Shown: positions 1 through 13,024 of the stretch, in pieces | How the letters are laid out: each line of letters begins with the position of its first letter | Position numbering within the stretch: position 1 is the first letter of the stretch | From: Pseudoips prasinana | Taxonomy: Eukaryota; Arthropoda; Insecta; Lepidoptera; Nolidae | Assembly: GCA_951640165.1 (NCBI GenBank) | Contig: OX621243.1 | Span: forward strand, 2,294,001 to 2,358,000 | DNA length: 64,000 nt | Direction of reading: 5' to 3' | Notes under the pieces: model-generated | The model's input: the letters and a program-made list of their open reading frames with translations, nothing else | The model's database searches: none | Told to the model about the DNA's origin: nothing | Made by a program: the position numbers and the translations under genes

Positions 1-594
1 ATACTTAAAATAGGTTTGAAATTAGATCAAGTATATATTGCATAGCTACTTTTATGATTTGCTAAATTCTTTGTTATATTTATTTCAGTAGCTTCAATTT
101 AATAACGTTTTTCAATTATAAAGTTTACGAGCAAGCACGTCTGTCGTCACCTTCTTGTTAAATGTGCCGTGAACATACAATTATTAACGTCTATAAAAAC
201 TACATTACGTAATGACGTTACCCACTTTGTGCGGTTATGTATTGTTTTGATGAGCGCACGTGATCTTATTTTATACTTTCTTGAGTTATGCTAATTCACA
301 TAGACTGTTATTGCCACTCATAAGGCATTAACGCGGCACAGCATTTTATGTAAAGTCCAAAAACTTTGTAATATATGTGAAACGTTTTTTACATCGCTTC
401 AATTTTTTTCATCCATCTATCGCATGTCGCAATGTCCGGCCTATTAGGCGACGCCCATGGCTCGCATCAGCTGACCGTGTAGAATTTAAATTCTCACTCA
501 TTTGTGCTAGTGCTCCACGGTATTTGCGTTTTGATCAGTGTATTGATCCCCTGTTATACAAAGGCATCCCGCAGTCAAAGATTTCCAATATGGA
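1..594. other. No gene recognised
   Basis: AT-rich sequence with no coding frame that resembles a protein and no repeat shared with the rest of the window. The short open frames here look like chance. Confidence 0.5.
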
Positions 595-819
595 ATTGTA
601 TCCATAATCGCCACGCTTGGCAGACGGATTGGCGATCGCAGTACTCAGAGAGATGCTGTTGCCAGTTCTTTATAATACTTATACTATTTTCTCAGGATGA
701 CTTCTACGCCCCTCACGGGATGAGATGGGGTGGTGATCTTCTTGGCCGGCAGCCACACATGATTATTAAGATTGTGATAGCGATTAACGCGAATCAGTAA
801 GCACTTGTTAATGGGCAGA

Positions 820-1690
820 TGTCATATCTTGTAGCAAGAAGGAACAACATCAGTGCGTTTAAGCGCTTTTGCCATATCTACTATTGGAATCAAGTATAAT
901 ACCTCACTTGATAGGACCCTTAAATTATTCTTTTGGTACCTTTGCAGCTGGCTTCTCTAGTTGCAATTCTCTCGTTTCATGAGGGTGTAGTTTAGTTATA
1001 TTATTCTTTCTCCCACTTTGCTCTGGAGGGAAGTGTAACTACTTTTTGCCAACTCCTCCTAGTTTCTTTCTGAATAAATTTGATGCGGGATTCAAGACAG
1101 TCGATGAAATTTCGTTGGGACATACCTGAGCCTCCCCTCTCAGTGCCATTACATTGTGTGCCACTGTTGACTCTTAAACTATTCCTTTAGTGCCTTTGTA
1201 GCTGGCCTCTCTATATGAAATTCGCGCGTTTCATGAGGCTAAAGCCTAGTTATAAAATTCTCTCTCCTGCTTTGCTCTGGGGGAAAATAGAACAACTTTT
1301 TTCCAACACCTCCTTTTTTCTTACTGATTAAATTTGTCGTGGGACCCAAGACAGTCGATGAAATTCCCCGGGTCATACCTCAACCTCACCGCTCAGTATC
1401 ATTTCATTGTGTGCCACTGTTGATCCTTAGACTATTCCTTTAGTGCCTTTGTAGCTGGGCTCTCTATATGAGATTCTCTCGTTTCATGAGGCTATAGCCT
1501 CGTTATAAAATTCTCTCTCCTGCTTTGCTCTGGAGGAAAATGGAATATTAAATTTGTTTCGGGATCCATGATAGTCGAAACATTTCTCCGGGACATCATG
1601 AGCTTCACCACTCTGTGTCATTTAATTGTGTGCCACTGTTTACCCTGGCTTAAAGAGTTGCAGTGGTGGGTTGTAGGGAGTTGACCCGTT
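820..1690 (+). mobile_element. Related LINE 3' end with triplicated 3' UTR
   Basis: GTGCGTTTAAGCGCTTTTGC at 857-876 matches the coding end at 16671-16690. The 3' UTR block starting TTTGCAGCTGG is then present three times (about 941, 1195 and 1448), a period of about 253 bases, before the terminal CACTGTTTACCCTGGCTT. Confidence 0.65.
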
Positions 1691-2384
1691 GCTTCAATAA
1701 TTTAAAAAAATGGGCATGTGTTTCGAGCAGGTAGAGCGTCCTACATGAAAGGGTGTTGTTTATCCGTCATGAGTCAGCTCAACAGGCATTATAACGACAT
1801 AATTATATTAAGTAACATTGGTCACGACTCGCCCGACTCAGGCGCTTATGAAATGTGCAGACCATAGATTATGTCAAATGATAGCGAATTTGTGTAATTG
1901 TCACGCCTACACTGTAGTTGTGAGCTAAAGATCATTTCCCATGAATACGGTTCAATACGTAGGTTGCTATGATTACGCTTTGTTGTTATAGAACACCGGT
2001 TTTAATAATTTATCTTTCAATAACATCTACCATTACAGGTCTTGACCTAATGCGATAGTGTTGGAATTACAGCATTTTTTTAAACTTACAGAAGATATTC
2101 CTTAATAATAACATTGATAACTTAATGTTGTGTTTCTGCTTATGTGTGGAAGGAAGGGTCAGCAACTCTTATATATGTATCGGCGTTCAAAAAGATGAAG
2201 GTAATAAAAAATACTAAAGCATTCCTTTAATCGGCTTCAACGTTGAAATTTGATTCCGGACCATTTATGACGTCTCATGTGCTCTTGGAAGCCCATTGAA
2301 CGGAAGATTTTATGATTTTTAACCTTCATCTCTTTGAACGCCGATCACGATGACGATGATCGGTGACTTAGGTGGTAGGTCCCG

Positions 2385-2495
2385 TGGTTGGTAGATATTT
2401 GCATTTCACGCCGCAGGTCATGGGTTTGATTTCCAGGACAGACATTTGTGTGCATGGCCATGTGTTTGTCCTGTGTCTGGGTGTAATTATTTTTC
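2385..2495 (+). mobile_element. SINE-B head fragment, decayed
   Basis: TTTCACGCCGCAGGTCATGG, GGGTTTGATTTCC (mutated B box) and TGTCTGGGTGTAATTATT identify the family. Weaker scraps of the 3' half occur at about 47965-48035 and 56945-57000. Confidence 0.5.
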
Positions 2496-3734
2496 ATATC
2501 ACATCATCAGCCTGATTTCGTCCACTGCTGGAGATAGGCCTCCCCCAAAGGTTTGTATAACGTAGCAGACAGAACCATTCAGACAATATGTAGTAAAAAA
2601 TATAGCTAAAATTTAGATAATTAAACCTACACATGATCCTTGACAATAACTTAATTTAAGTTGGGTAAATATCGTTCCTGTTATAAAATAAATCCTTATT
2701 GTAAATTATTTCCTACAATCCGTGTACCTAAATATATATGTACCTAGAAATAATTATAAATTAATTATATATTACTGCAAACATGTTCTGACTATTTACA
2801 AGCGCTTTCTTAAAGTCTACGTGAACAAAAACCGTTTTTATTTTATTTTAGCCATATTATGCAAGTGTTTGCCTTAGTCATGCGCTTGGCATGCGAGTTG
2901 GAGACCGCAGTTAGGTGATTAACTAGTACACAGGTGGCGTTGTTGCCCGACTACCTGGTGTTTCCCTGATCTGGTCTTGTAATTAGGATTTGGATTTTTT
3001 TATGTGTATGCTCGTACGCTTCTCAGTTACCTATTACTAAACTAAGAAGTATGCGGGCGGAGTCGGGGGCAAAAGCGAGTGTTTTATAAGACCTTATTTG
3101 TTGTTAGTATAATGTGAGAACATTGCAACAGCTAGTTAAGGACGGCCCTTCTAAGTGGCCGCGAATGTGTAACGCATTGATTTCATGCCCTTAATGTGAA
3201 ATGATACTGTTAAGTGTTTGATTGGTGAATGAAGGATACCCATTTACAATTTACGTGTGCGTTTTGTGTACGAACATACTTACATATATCATACAAGATG
3301 TCTTTTAAAATGAACTTAGATATTCTTATCGCCAATTTCCATTCTGTGGATGCAATTAACTGTGCTCCCAAACGAGGCAGAGCCTTTTCTTTGGTAAAGA
3401 GATAACTAATAAACATGCTTATATGTATATTTCTATTATTATTAGGTATATATTTATAGATAAATTTCGTGGGTGGTCACAATATTTTGCTATGGCTCAT
3501 TGAGAGGCTTCGCAGTAAGGATCAGTAACCAATACGCCAGTATGACATGGCAACCTTTAAGAAGCGATCTTATTTCGCGAGAACGTGAATTTACGTGAGT
3601 GACCATGGGCGGCGGTGATCACTTACCATCAGGTGATTGATATTTTCCTTCGTATTCTTATAAAAAAATACCTGGAATATTGAAACTGTGTTTCTTTGTG
3701 CGATTTCTATCATTCTATTCAGCATATAGCTTTG

Positions 3735-3895
3735 GCTTGAATAATATTTAACCACAAATGTCATTTTGTTGTTACAAGAATATCCAAAAACAGCTTATAC
3801 CATATTCAAGCCAAAGCTATGTACCTACTATGCTTGAATAACATCCCATAGATGTAATTTTGTTGTTACAAGCATATTCAAAAGCAGCTTATTTA
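3735..3895 (+). repeat. Short direct repeat pair
   Basis: TTTTGTTGTTACAAG and CAGCTTAT recur about 97 bases apart (about 3763 and 3858), each after GCTTGAATAA. The outer parts (TAGCTTTGGCTTGAATA and TATTCAAGCCAAAGCTA) are also inverted. Confidence 0.6.
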
Positions 3896-4024
3896 AATAT
3901 ATATACGTGGGCAATAGGCAATGAACAAAGAGGCAGAGAGTTTCAACACTTGTTTTAACAATAGCAAAAGTTACACTCAATACCGAACTAACCAACAAAC
4001 TGAGAACTACAAACATACAAAGAC

Positions 4025-4342
4025 TCACGCCTGTTTCCCAGAGGGGTAGGCAGAGACAACGGATTTCCATTTGTCACGATCTTTGCACACGTCTTTTGCC
4101 TCGATTACTGTCATTATATTCTTTATACATGCTCGTCGGTTTAGGGTAATTCTGACCTGCCCTTTCTTAAGAACGTCTCCGATTTGGCCAGAAAATGTTC
4201 GACGAGGTCTTCCCCTTCCGGTTGTTCCATTCACACAGGCCAGGTATACTTCTTTTGTCAATCTTCTTTCATTCATCCTTTCTAAATGGCCAAACCATCT
4301 CACCATCTTTTTTTCAATCTTTGTGACTACATCCTCTTTCAC
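4025..4342 (-). pseudogene. LINE C-terminal fragment, RTE-like
   Basis: The minus strand reads [39 protein letters not shown], then [20 protein letters not shown] and [14 protein letters not shown]. This is the conserved C-terminal end of RTE-type or related elements. Only about 105 codons remain. Confidence 0.7.
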
Positions 4343-4447
4343 ACCACAACGCTTTCTTACATCAGTATTTCAAATTCTGTCTCTCAAAGTCACACCACAC
4401 ATACTTCTGACTGAGAACTGCCCAAAACTAATCTAATTAAAGGTGAT

Positions 4448-4493
4448 TTATTTAATCAACATGTAGGTAGAGTACTACATGTTGATTAAATAA
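4448..4493. repeat. Hairpin, 19-bp perfect arms
   Basis: TTATTTAATCAACATGTAG and CTACATGTTGATTAAATAA are separated by 8 bases. No poly-T end or gene makes it a terminator. Confidence 0.8.
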
Positions 4494-5445
4494 CTGATTG
4501 CCTTGTTAGTCTAGTGTCTACTTAGTCATCTGCGGTTGAACACACTACCATACCACGGTAATGGGTTCAATTCAATGTCAGGGCCATAAGGTGATGTTAC
4601 GATTAAGGAGGGAGGGTCATAGAGAGTGTTATTAAGTGTATTTATTTTCTCTCTTAATTATTTATAAGACTTTTCCTTTTAACCGATTACAAAAGGAAAC
4701 TGTTTTCAAGTCGACTGTGTATATGTGTTTTAAACTTTCAAAAATATTCCTTACTTGCTTTTTGTATAAGTTGTTAACTTTCAAAATTATTCCTTAATCG
4801 CTTTTTTTTATATATTATATATTTTTTTATATGTTGTTAACTTTAAAAATGATTATTTAGTTACTTATGTATATTTAGTAGACTTTAAACATTTATCTTA
4901 CCTACTTATTTGTTTTTAGCATATGTTGTTGTTGTTAACTGTCGAAATTATTCTTGACTTGCTTTTTGACCAAAGAAACTATATAATAATAAAAAGTTCT
5001 TCGCGAAACAGGCCCAGCCAAGTGTGGAATGCAAAACTATGCAATAAATCATGTACCGTGTAAAATTATTTATTAGTCATAAATAGGTTTATGAAATGTT
5101 TTATAAAACATTTCTTAACCTTATTGAATACTTCAACATCACCCTCAGGGACGCCATGTTTAGAAATGTGAACCGCATTTAAATGTTTGTTACGACCGTA
5201 TTACCCAATCAGCGAAAGTGTGTTTGCTCTAGTAATATTAAATAGGTCTCTATGAATAGACAGACGTGTTCTATGTTGTTATAAAACTACTGAATAAGGT
5301 GCTAATAGTGTCTGTACGTTTATGTTTGAGAGGGTTCTCACGTTCCAAATATGTTTGAAACTAGGTTGAGCTTCACAGCTTTTTCAGCAACGAATTTGGG
5401 GTTAAAACCTATCTTTGTGCCAACAAAATATAAATTTTAACAGGG

Positions 5446-5590
5446 CGCTCGTAGCCAGGTACTCTCACCGCCCCGGTCCAAAAAGATCGGTGAGGGTAAG
5501 CTTCTAGGCATGCGGTCAGTCCATAAATACGAGTAGGTGACCGCTTAATTTAAACTTTTGACCGCCCCAGTCACGTATAGTTGACACCAA
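5446..5590 (+). mobile_element. 5S-derived SINE head fragment
   Basis: GATCGGTGAGGGTAAGCTTC and ATGCGGTCAGTCCATAAATA align with the 5S-like head. The tail half is absent. Confidence 0.55.
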
Positions 5591-5635
5591 AATGTGCCCA
5601 TCACTAGGTCTTGACTTTGTAGTATTTTAGAAAGA

Positions 5636-5780
5636 TAGATAGATAGAATACTCTTTATTATACTCACTCAGACGGAAAGAAAATACATCGGATATAATAT
5701 AAAGAACATAAGGTACAATGGGCGGTCTTATCGCCTTAAGCGATCTCTTCCAGACAACCTTTGGATGGATAGGAACTGAA
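5636..5780 (-). mobile_element. LINE 3' end with (TAGA)n tail
   Basis: AGATAGATAGATAGA followed by ACTCTTTATTATACTC and GGGCGGTCTTATCGCC. The same motif set is at 59140-59300. Confidence 0.5.
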
Positions 5781-5873
5781 AGTAAAGTAAACAGTAGCAG
5801 GAGTGCAACAAATAAATTATACTAAGGCACTGTGATAAAAAGATAGGTTTTTTTAAAGGTTAATGCTTACTTA

Positions 5874-6121
5874 GGGCAGTGGTTACCCTAGTGAGAGATT
5901 TGTTTAAGCCCCCCAGTACATCTCTGACATGGTTTAATGACTATCGTCAAAGGACAACGATTGGGACCAACAGCTTAACGTGTCCTCCAAAGGACACAGA
6001 CTCTCAGAATCGCCAACCCTGGCGATTATGGCATATCCCTCCAAATGATAAGGCCTCCCCAAAAGGTTTCCACAATGGAGTAGTGGCCCTCCATTGTGGA
6101 AACCTTTTCGGGAGGCCTTTG
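5874..6121 (-). mobile_element. 5S-derived SINE tail fragment and adjoining hairpin
   Basis: 5874-5998 is the reverse-oriented body and tail (GGGCAGTGGTTACCCTAGTG). At 6049-6121 a roughly 30-bp inverted repeat built on CCATTGTGGAAACCTTTT has a 10-base loop; arms differ by at least one base. Confidence 0.5.
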
Positions 6122-6260
6122 TCCAGAAGTGAACGTCATCAGGTTAACATGATGACTTTAATATTGTCTATGATGCTCCGAGCGTTAAAAGCAAGTTGAG
6201 CAAGAATGTTGCTCAGAATCGTCATCAAGCAGTTTAAGAGCCTATGCACACCACTTTTTT

Positions 6261-6855
6261 AGGGTTCCGTAGCCAAATGGCAAAAAACGGAACCCTTATA
6301 GATTCGTCATGTCTGTCTGTCTGTCTGTCCGTCCGTATGTCACAGCCACTTTTTTCCGAAACTATAAGAGCTGTACTACTGAAACTTGGTAAGTAGATGA
6401 ATTCTGTGAACCGCATTAAGATTTTTACACAAAAATAGAAAAAAAAACAATTATTTTGGGGGGTCGCCATACATAGAACTGAAACGCAAATTTTTTTTTT
6501 CAATGTACCCATATATGTGGGGTGTCAATGGATAGGTCTTCAAAAATGATATTGAGGTTTCTAATATCATTTTTTTCTAAACTGAATAGTTTGCGCAAGA
6601 GACACTTCAAAGTGGTAAAATGAGTGTCCTCCCCCCCCCCTCTTACTTCTAAAATAAGAGAATGATAAAACTAAAAAAAATATATGATGTACCATATAAA
6701 CTAACAACGAAAATTGGTTTGAACGAGATCTAGCAACTACTTTTTTTTTTAATACGTCATATACCGCAATTTGCTTTCATTTAATCAACTGAAATACTTG
6801 CTGCTACGGAACCCTTCATGTGCGATTCCGACTCGCACATGGCCGGCTTTTTATT
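6261..6855 (+). mobile_element. Abundant lepidopteran repeat (AGGGTTCCGTAGCC type)
   Basis: Begins AGGGTTCCGTAGCCAAATGG with a (GTCT)n tract and ends GTGCGATTCCGACTCGCACA, TGGCCGGCTTTTT. I recall this string as very common in moth and butterfly DNA; its class is unknown to me. No coding frame. Confidence 0.6.
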
Positions 6856-7766
6856 TAAACATGCCGCCGCGCCGTTGACGCGCGTTTGTAGCGATTCAGA
6901 CGCGATACACAACCTTAGCTGCCGTAGACCTTACATACGACAACAAAATGCTCTGTAGGATAAAAGCACGTCGTCAACGCGCGTATATATACCGCGCGTC
7001 GATGGTGCGTTTAAAAAACCTGGTGTGCACAGGCTCTAAGAGGAAGCTTAACGCTTTAAAACTTTCTTTACACTGTAATAATCGTTTCTTTATGTAGCTA
7101 CAATCAAACCGTCTGCAACAGCTTTCTGTAATCAGGATGTTTGCGGCATTCATATTCATACAATTAAATGGGCAGATAATCAAACCTTGGACCTCGGCGT
7201 TAAGTAATTTATTCCCACGTTACTCGTAGGTTAGGTACCTGTTCGACTGGTTATCCTTGCTGGCGTGGCTAAGGTTCTAGTGCACTATGCCGTAATTACG
7301 GTGAATGGTCACTCCTGCACACAATTTTATATTAGATGAGGATTCTTCGCACTGCTCACAGTTCGCTACGAGTGTAGCGAACTGTGAGGAGAATATATCA
7401 AAATCACTGTTATTTTTATACCATAGTTCATGTTTTTTATTTAAATAAAATAAAATATACTACAGTTCCCCACTCTAGCTCCCAGTTCACGGCGTCTTTC
7501 GGCTGATATGATGATAATGATGATGAGGATATTATTTTTAATCTAAAATTCAAACACGTTCTAATTTTTAATCCTATATCCAGCTTTTTAAAAGAAAGAA
7601 AAGAGAGCTAGCTTCTCATTATAAAATGAGATTGTAATGAGAGCAAAGAGATTGTATAGCTGGAATAGTTACAATCAGGTAAGTTTTTAGCTAGTATTAG
7701 GAAAGTACAATTCGGACCTTGAAAGTGTAATATTAGGTTGATTTTTTATGCTTATAACAAATTATA
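6856..7766. other. Intergenic, nothing recognised except one hairpin
   Basis: Starts with a CG-richer patch (GCCGCCGCGCCGTTGACGCG, about 6863) that may still belong to the preceding repeat. Otherwise AT-rich with no supported feature. Confidence 0.45.
7355..7388. repeat. Hairpin, 15-bp perfect arms
   Basis: CTCACAGTTCGCTAC and GTAGCGAACTGTGAG with a 4-base GAGT loop. No neighbour explains it. Confidence 0.75.
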
Positions 7767-8069
7767 ATATCTGGGGACAATGTCACCCAGATCATCCTAG
7801 CCCCAAACTAAGCAAAGCTTGTACTATGGGTGCCAGGCGACGATATACATACTTATATAGTCAAAGTCAAAGGTACTTTATTCCGTAAAAAATTTACATT
7901 TATGTGGAATCGTCATATAGATAGATAAATACTTATATACATAGAAAACATCCATGACTCAGAAACAAATATTCGTGATCATCACACAAATATTTGTAGT
8001 TACCGGGATTCGAACCCAGGACCACCAGCTTCGTAGACAGAATCACTACCAACTAGGCCACGGTGACCG
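7767..8069 (-). mobile_element. tRNA-derived SINE-A copy with an insertion
   Basis: It matches the other SINE-A copies except for about 60 extra bases at 7859-7918. That insert carries TTACATTTATGTGGAATCGT, also seen near 39.33 kb and 41.2 kb, so it is a fragment of another repeat. Confidence 0.7.
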
Positions 8070-8074
8070 TCAAA

Positions 8075-9497
8075 GTATATGTGAATTAACACCGTTTTTA
8101 ATATATTTAATTGCGACATCAATAAATTAATAAAATGACTTATTCACAATCTTTATCTTTAATACATGATTAATAGACCCGAATTATATCTATTAATATG
8201 TATATTTATTTTTAAATTCATTACGAAATGTTTTAATTTTTGTCATTCAGTGTATTAACATTTAATGTTAATTAACATTTTATTGATGTAAATTAAAAGT
8301 GAGTCATAGTTTTTAAGGTCATTGTTAACTACAGCGAAAGGTCAACACGGAAAAGGGCTGGACATAGTTTAAGACGTACAGAAATGTTGGTGATAATATG
8401 GATGAAACCGCAATATTATATTTAATTATTAACCTTTTATAGTCTCGGTAGGCAGGTAGCTTTAAAGTAGAAGTGTGCCGTAGATTTATTTATTTAAGGA
8501 TTATGAACAGTACAGACACTTAAAAGACAAAGGACACATTTATATAGAATAGGAAGTAGAGTTGCAACAATTATAGACAATGATTATAGATAAGTAGTAA
8601 ATAGTGCTCGACAGGGTCCTTGAAGAACTTTTCACTTGTACCTACCACCTAGACATACATTGTGGAATGCAATAAAGAATTGAGTTTTGAGTAACCACAG
8701 CACTCAAAGTAACATGGTTAGTAGAGTTAGTAGTACGGTTTCTATTTTGAGTTTAGATACATTTTTATTTGTCATGGTTAGTAGTTATTATAACCTAAAT
8801 GAATTCCTACAAAATAGATAGATAATTAAAATAATACCGAGGCGTTAACGTAAATATAATCTCAATAACTTTGCCTTCCTACTGTCTCACAATATTATTA
8901 GAATCGAAATACCATAAATTTAATTTAATTGACGAACATATATTTGTATTATTATTAATTTATCGTACCTTATATTGCTATGACTACCTATTTACTTTTA
9001 TCACTTATTAAAATATGTACTTATAATGTTAACTAGAATTACGATCTGACCTTAGAAATAACTATTTATATTGTGTTGTGTTGCTGTGCCCTAACAGGGT
9101 TTATGTTGGAAACAAATATACCTGTAACACCTATTGTAAACCCATGAAAATAGCAATAAATAAATAAATATTTACAAATTAAAACTAAGCTAAGAAAAAC
9201 AGACTAAGGAAAACAAAGATACGTACATATTTTAAGGAAGTTGGCAATGTGGGAATTTTGAACACACAAACACACACTAAGTAGGTCAGAGTTTGAATAC
9301 ATAAGTACAGTCGAAATAAAAGCCAGAATTAAAGTGTTCAGTAAATAAATAAAAATACAAATAAAATAAAACCTTACGAAGGCTATTAATAATCTGGTAT
9401 ATCCCTCTGCAATTGGTTCTTCATTACATTTTTCTTGAATAGGTTAGAATGATAGAATAGATGTTCCTTATATTTTTTAATAATAATATAAATAATA
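8075..9497. other. Intergenic AT-rich stretch
   Basis: No gene seen. At about 9070-9180 CCTAACAGGGTTTATGTTGG followed by AATAAATAAATAAAT looks like a LINE 3' tail. Confidence 0.45.
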
Positions 9498-9744
9498 TTC
9501 TGGGACACTATTATCACACGGCCATCTGATCCTAAACTAAGCCGAGCTTGTACTATGGAAACCAGATAACTGATAAAATACATATACTACTTTTCTTTTG
9601 TAAATACATACTTATGTAGATAATTACATCCAGTCTCAGGACAAACAGACATGTTCATGCACACAAATATCAGTCCTGGGTGGGAATCGAACCCACGACC
9701 TCCGGCGTGAAAAGCAAGCATTTGACAACCACGCCAACAGGCCC
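9498..9744 (-). mobile_element. tRNA-derived SINE-B
   Basis: The minus strand starts GGGGCCTGTTGGCGTGGTTG, has the B-box-like GGTTCGATTCCC, then the body CCTGAGACTGGATG, AAGTATGTATTTAC and ATCTGGTTTCCATAGTACAA, ending near CCCAGAATATTATT. This is the most frequent SINE in the window. Confidence 0.72.
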
Positions 9745-9749
9745 CAAAC

Positions 9750-10663
9750 ACTAACAAAACTGTAACGTTACACAAACAAAATAAACAATTTAAAGCTATT
9801 CAAGTAATTATTTTCTCAAGCTTTTACCATTTTCCTCAAGCTATTAAAACGAAGTGACAGTAATAATATTCAAAACGGACGTAGCGGTGTAATGACGACT
9901 TTCACAGTAATATCAAGATCATTGACTCAAATTGTTACGTCATGCCGTACACTTGGACAATTGCCTACCGAAATGTTGGGTCTAGTATATTGTGTAGGCA
10001 GACCCCCATATTTTAGAATTTGTCAATACCTATTGTCTAATAACGTGTCTAAACAAAAATACTCTTAACAAATCAAAAATCCCTAGCAGAATCTACGCAT
10101 GGTAATCATGACTATATCAACTGAAAGACGTCCACTGCTGGACAAAGGTCTCTTCCGAAGATCTCCACAATTCAAGTCTCCAGTCTTACGGCACCCGCAT
10201 CCACTGGCTTCCAGCGACTCTCACTCACAAGATTAACAGTAGACTCTATATAGTTCTACTTTTATTGGTTTCTTGTTAACAGACTTACTGTGTATCTATT
10301 TTTGTTCGTATGTTTGTTGAGTAATCTGAAATTCAAAATCACAATATTTAGAATTTATGATTTCACACGAAGCATAACTCAAAACTTCTATAAGAAAATA
10401 ATTTAATAACAAAGTATATATTTTTACTTCTGTAGTCGTTAAACCCTCCATATGTCAAGCTATTATTTATTTATTGTTTTCTTAATATAAACACACCAGT
10501 ACAGAAAAATACCCACAAAACCGATTAGTCGGTTGGACTGCGGGAGACAAGTCTCAATAAACTTAGCTAATATCGTAATAATAAGTCTATATTATAATAA
10601 AAAGACTGGTGACAAATTATAATGTGTTAAAAATTATAATATCGGTAGCACATACTTATTCGA
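9750..10663. other. Intergenic, nothing recognised
   Basis: Only a short repeat Z trace (GACGTCCACTGCTGGACAAA, about 10128). The rest has no frame or repeat I can name. Confidence 0.45.
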
Positions 10664-10837
10664 ACATTCTCTGACCAAATCGGTGACGTTCTCAAGAAAG
10701 GTCTGGTCAGAAGTACCCTAAACCGGCGAGCATGTATGAATAATATAATGACAGTAATCGAAGCAAAAGAGGTGTGCAAAGATCGTGACAAATGGAACTC
10801 CGTTGTTTCTGCCTATCCCTCTGGGAAACAGGCGTGA
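10664..10837 (+). pseudogene. Second copy of the 4.1-kb LINE C-terminal fragment
   Basis: The plus strand reads [20 protein letters not shown] and [10 protein letters not shown] before TGA at 10835-10837, followed by a (TATG)n-like tail. It matches 4025-4190 closely in the opposite orientation. Confidence 0.7.
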
Positions 10838-11265
10838 GTATATGTATGTATGTACCTATTTATTCTCAAAATACTTAACAACCGAAAAGTGTGTCGAAAT
10901 GAATGCATGTTACTTTCGCTGTTTCACACTAATGTGCGCACATATCTAAGGAAAACGAGGACGAGTCCGAAGTAATTTAATTTGCGACTTCCATTTTAGG
11001 GTATACGTAATTTTTCGCGAAATCGTGGGAAATATTTGATCTGTCCTAATATGGGGGCCTTAATTGAATTGCGGTTGGTAATCACCCATAATTATTGTGA
11101 GATTTCTTATGAAGGGCTGTGGAAATATAATCATGACCTATTTATTTCTAACGACTGGATCTTAGAAACCAAGATTTAACGGACCTATTATAACTCCAAT
11201 ATTCCTTAAAATGGATGCTAACTCTGCAAGTAATTACTCCGAATTTTTTAATCACAGAACAGTAA
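10838..11265. other. Intergenic, nothing recognised
   Basis: Unique-looking AT-rich DNA between a LINE remnant and a SINE-B copy. Confidence 0.45.
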
Positions 11266-11490
11266 TATCCTGGGATATTATTCACACACGGCCATCTGAA
11301 CCCAAACTAAGCAGAGCTTGTACTATGGAAACCAGATAACTGATATACTACGTTTACTGCTTTTCTTTTGTAAATACATAATGATATAGATAATTACATC
11401 CAGACACACACAAATGTCTGTCCTGGGTGGGAATCGAACCCACGACCTGCGGCGTGAAAAGCAAGCATTTACCGACCACGCCAACTAGCC
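11266..11490 (-). mobile_element. SINE-B copy
   Basis: Full-length type with a small deletion in the middle (CAGACACACACAAATGTCTG). The reversed B box GGGAATCGAACCC is intact. Confidence 0.7.
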
Positions 11491-11908
11491 CGCCGTAAAT
11501 GTTATATATGTCTTATAGTAAAAGTTTTGAAATTTTTATCAAACCACGCCTAAGCTATTACGATAACCATTCGACCGGCTATATTGATAAGTTATACTAA
11601 TAAATTAAAATCACCCTACAATTAAAACTTGTAAGTGTATCACTTTTCCTTTCATCATCGTCGCCCTAGCGTCATGCGTACGCGCAATGCGGTCGGCATG
11701 CGGTTATTTTGTAATTACACTTATTATTGCAGTATTACAGCAATTGTATAACGAAATTATTCATTATTGGTTTATCTACTGTCTAACTACCTTCCGTAGT
11801 AGTAAAAATTGATTTAATAGTTACATTTTATTTATTTTCGAAATTATTATGAGGTTGTACAATTTGTGGGTAGAATATATCGTAAAAGCTTGATGTATAA
11901 GAATAATA

Positions 11909-12137
11909 CGCCTGTTTGCTTTCCACGCCACAGGTCGTGTGTTCGATTCCCAACCAGGAAAATATTTGTATGCATGAACATGTCTGTTTGTCCTGAGTCT
12001 GGATGTAAATATCTATTATAAGTATGTATTTACAAAAAGCAAAAGTAGTATATGTAATATATCGGTTATCTGGTTTCCATAATACAAGCTCTGCTTAGTT
12101 TGGGATCAGATGACCGTGTGACAATAATATCTTAGGA
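11909..12137 (+). mobile_element. SINE-B copy
   Basis: In plus orientation: TTTCCACGCCACAGGTCG, GTTCGATTCCC, then TCTGGTTTCCATAATACAAG and GGGATCAGATGACCGTGTG. Confidence 0.7.
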
Positions 12138-12177
12138 CAGAGTATGTCACATTGTAACGACATGTATAACAATTTCG

Positions 12178-12245
12178 CTGGGTCTTCTCAGTTGGGGCGC
12201 ATTGGATCCGGTGGTAGCATTAAAGCGCGACCGTCGTTTTAAACA
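12178..12245 (+). repeat. Repeat pair in opposite orientation
   Basis: TGGGTCTTCTCAGTTGGGGC, GCATTGGATCC and GGTAGCATTA match the reverse complement of 46628-46678. Class unknown. Confidence 0.5.
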
Positions 12246-12290
12246 CAAGGTCCGTTATTATAATAATACTGAATTCATACGTTAATATAG

Positions 12291-12545
12291 ACAAAACCAT
12301 TCAGACAATATGTAGTAAAATATAAATTTCAACAATTAAACCTAAACATCATCTCCTTGACAATAACTTAATATAAGCTAGCTAAATATCACTACTATTA
12401 TAAAATAAATTGTATTTAATGTTTTAACATTCCGTGTACCTAAATATCTGTAATACGTAACTAGAAATTATAACTGTATTACTACAAACATGTTCTGACT
12501 ATTTACAAGCGCTTTTTTAAAGTCCACGTGCATAAAAATGTTCTT
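12291..12545 (+). repeat. Interspersed repeat, three copies in the window
   Basis: CATTCAGACAATATGTAGTA to ACATGTTCTGACTATTTACA and AAGCGCTTTTTTAAAGTC. It matches 2575-2815 throughout and 33676-33865 in its second half. Class not recognised. Confidence 0.6.
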
Positions 12546-13024
12546 TATTATTTAATTTTTTAAAAATGATAAGGGCATTTTACAGGCGCACAGCCTAGAC
12601 AATAAAAATTGCCATCATTCTATTCTGGCATTTATAGTTGAATTTTGTCTGTATTCAAGCATCTTGAATATGTGTCATGCAGGTAATCGCATCATTACTT
12701 ATTATATGAGGGATAAAACAGTATATTATATAGAAATGGCAGTATATTTAGTATTGTCTTGTCTTGCCTTCTTAACTGTGGAAACGGAGAGTGTAACCGC
12801 GTTAATGGCGTTGTGACGCAACCGAGGTGAATGCACGAAGATGAGCTGAGACCTTGAAGGGTCAATGTTATGAAGGGCCGTTATTAGCATTATAATAATA
12901 TTGTATAATGTTCAACGGTGTTAGAAGGAAGCTCTTTGTGATTTATGGAGTACTATAAACTTGTACAATATTCTATGATACAACTTTTGAATCCGTAGGC
13001 GTTCATTGTCGGTTTTTTCTCACT
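12546..13024. other. Intergenic, nothing recognised
   Basis: No coding frame and no repeat match within the window. Confidence 0.45.

Noticed and set aside
504..800. 98-codon frame at the left edge
   Set aside because: The second half overlaps repeat Z and the protein has no recognisable feature.
4448..4493. Transcription terminator hairpin
   Set aside because: No gene ends here, and such terminators are not used by animal Pol II.
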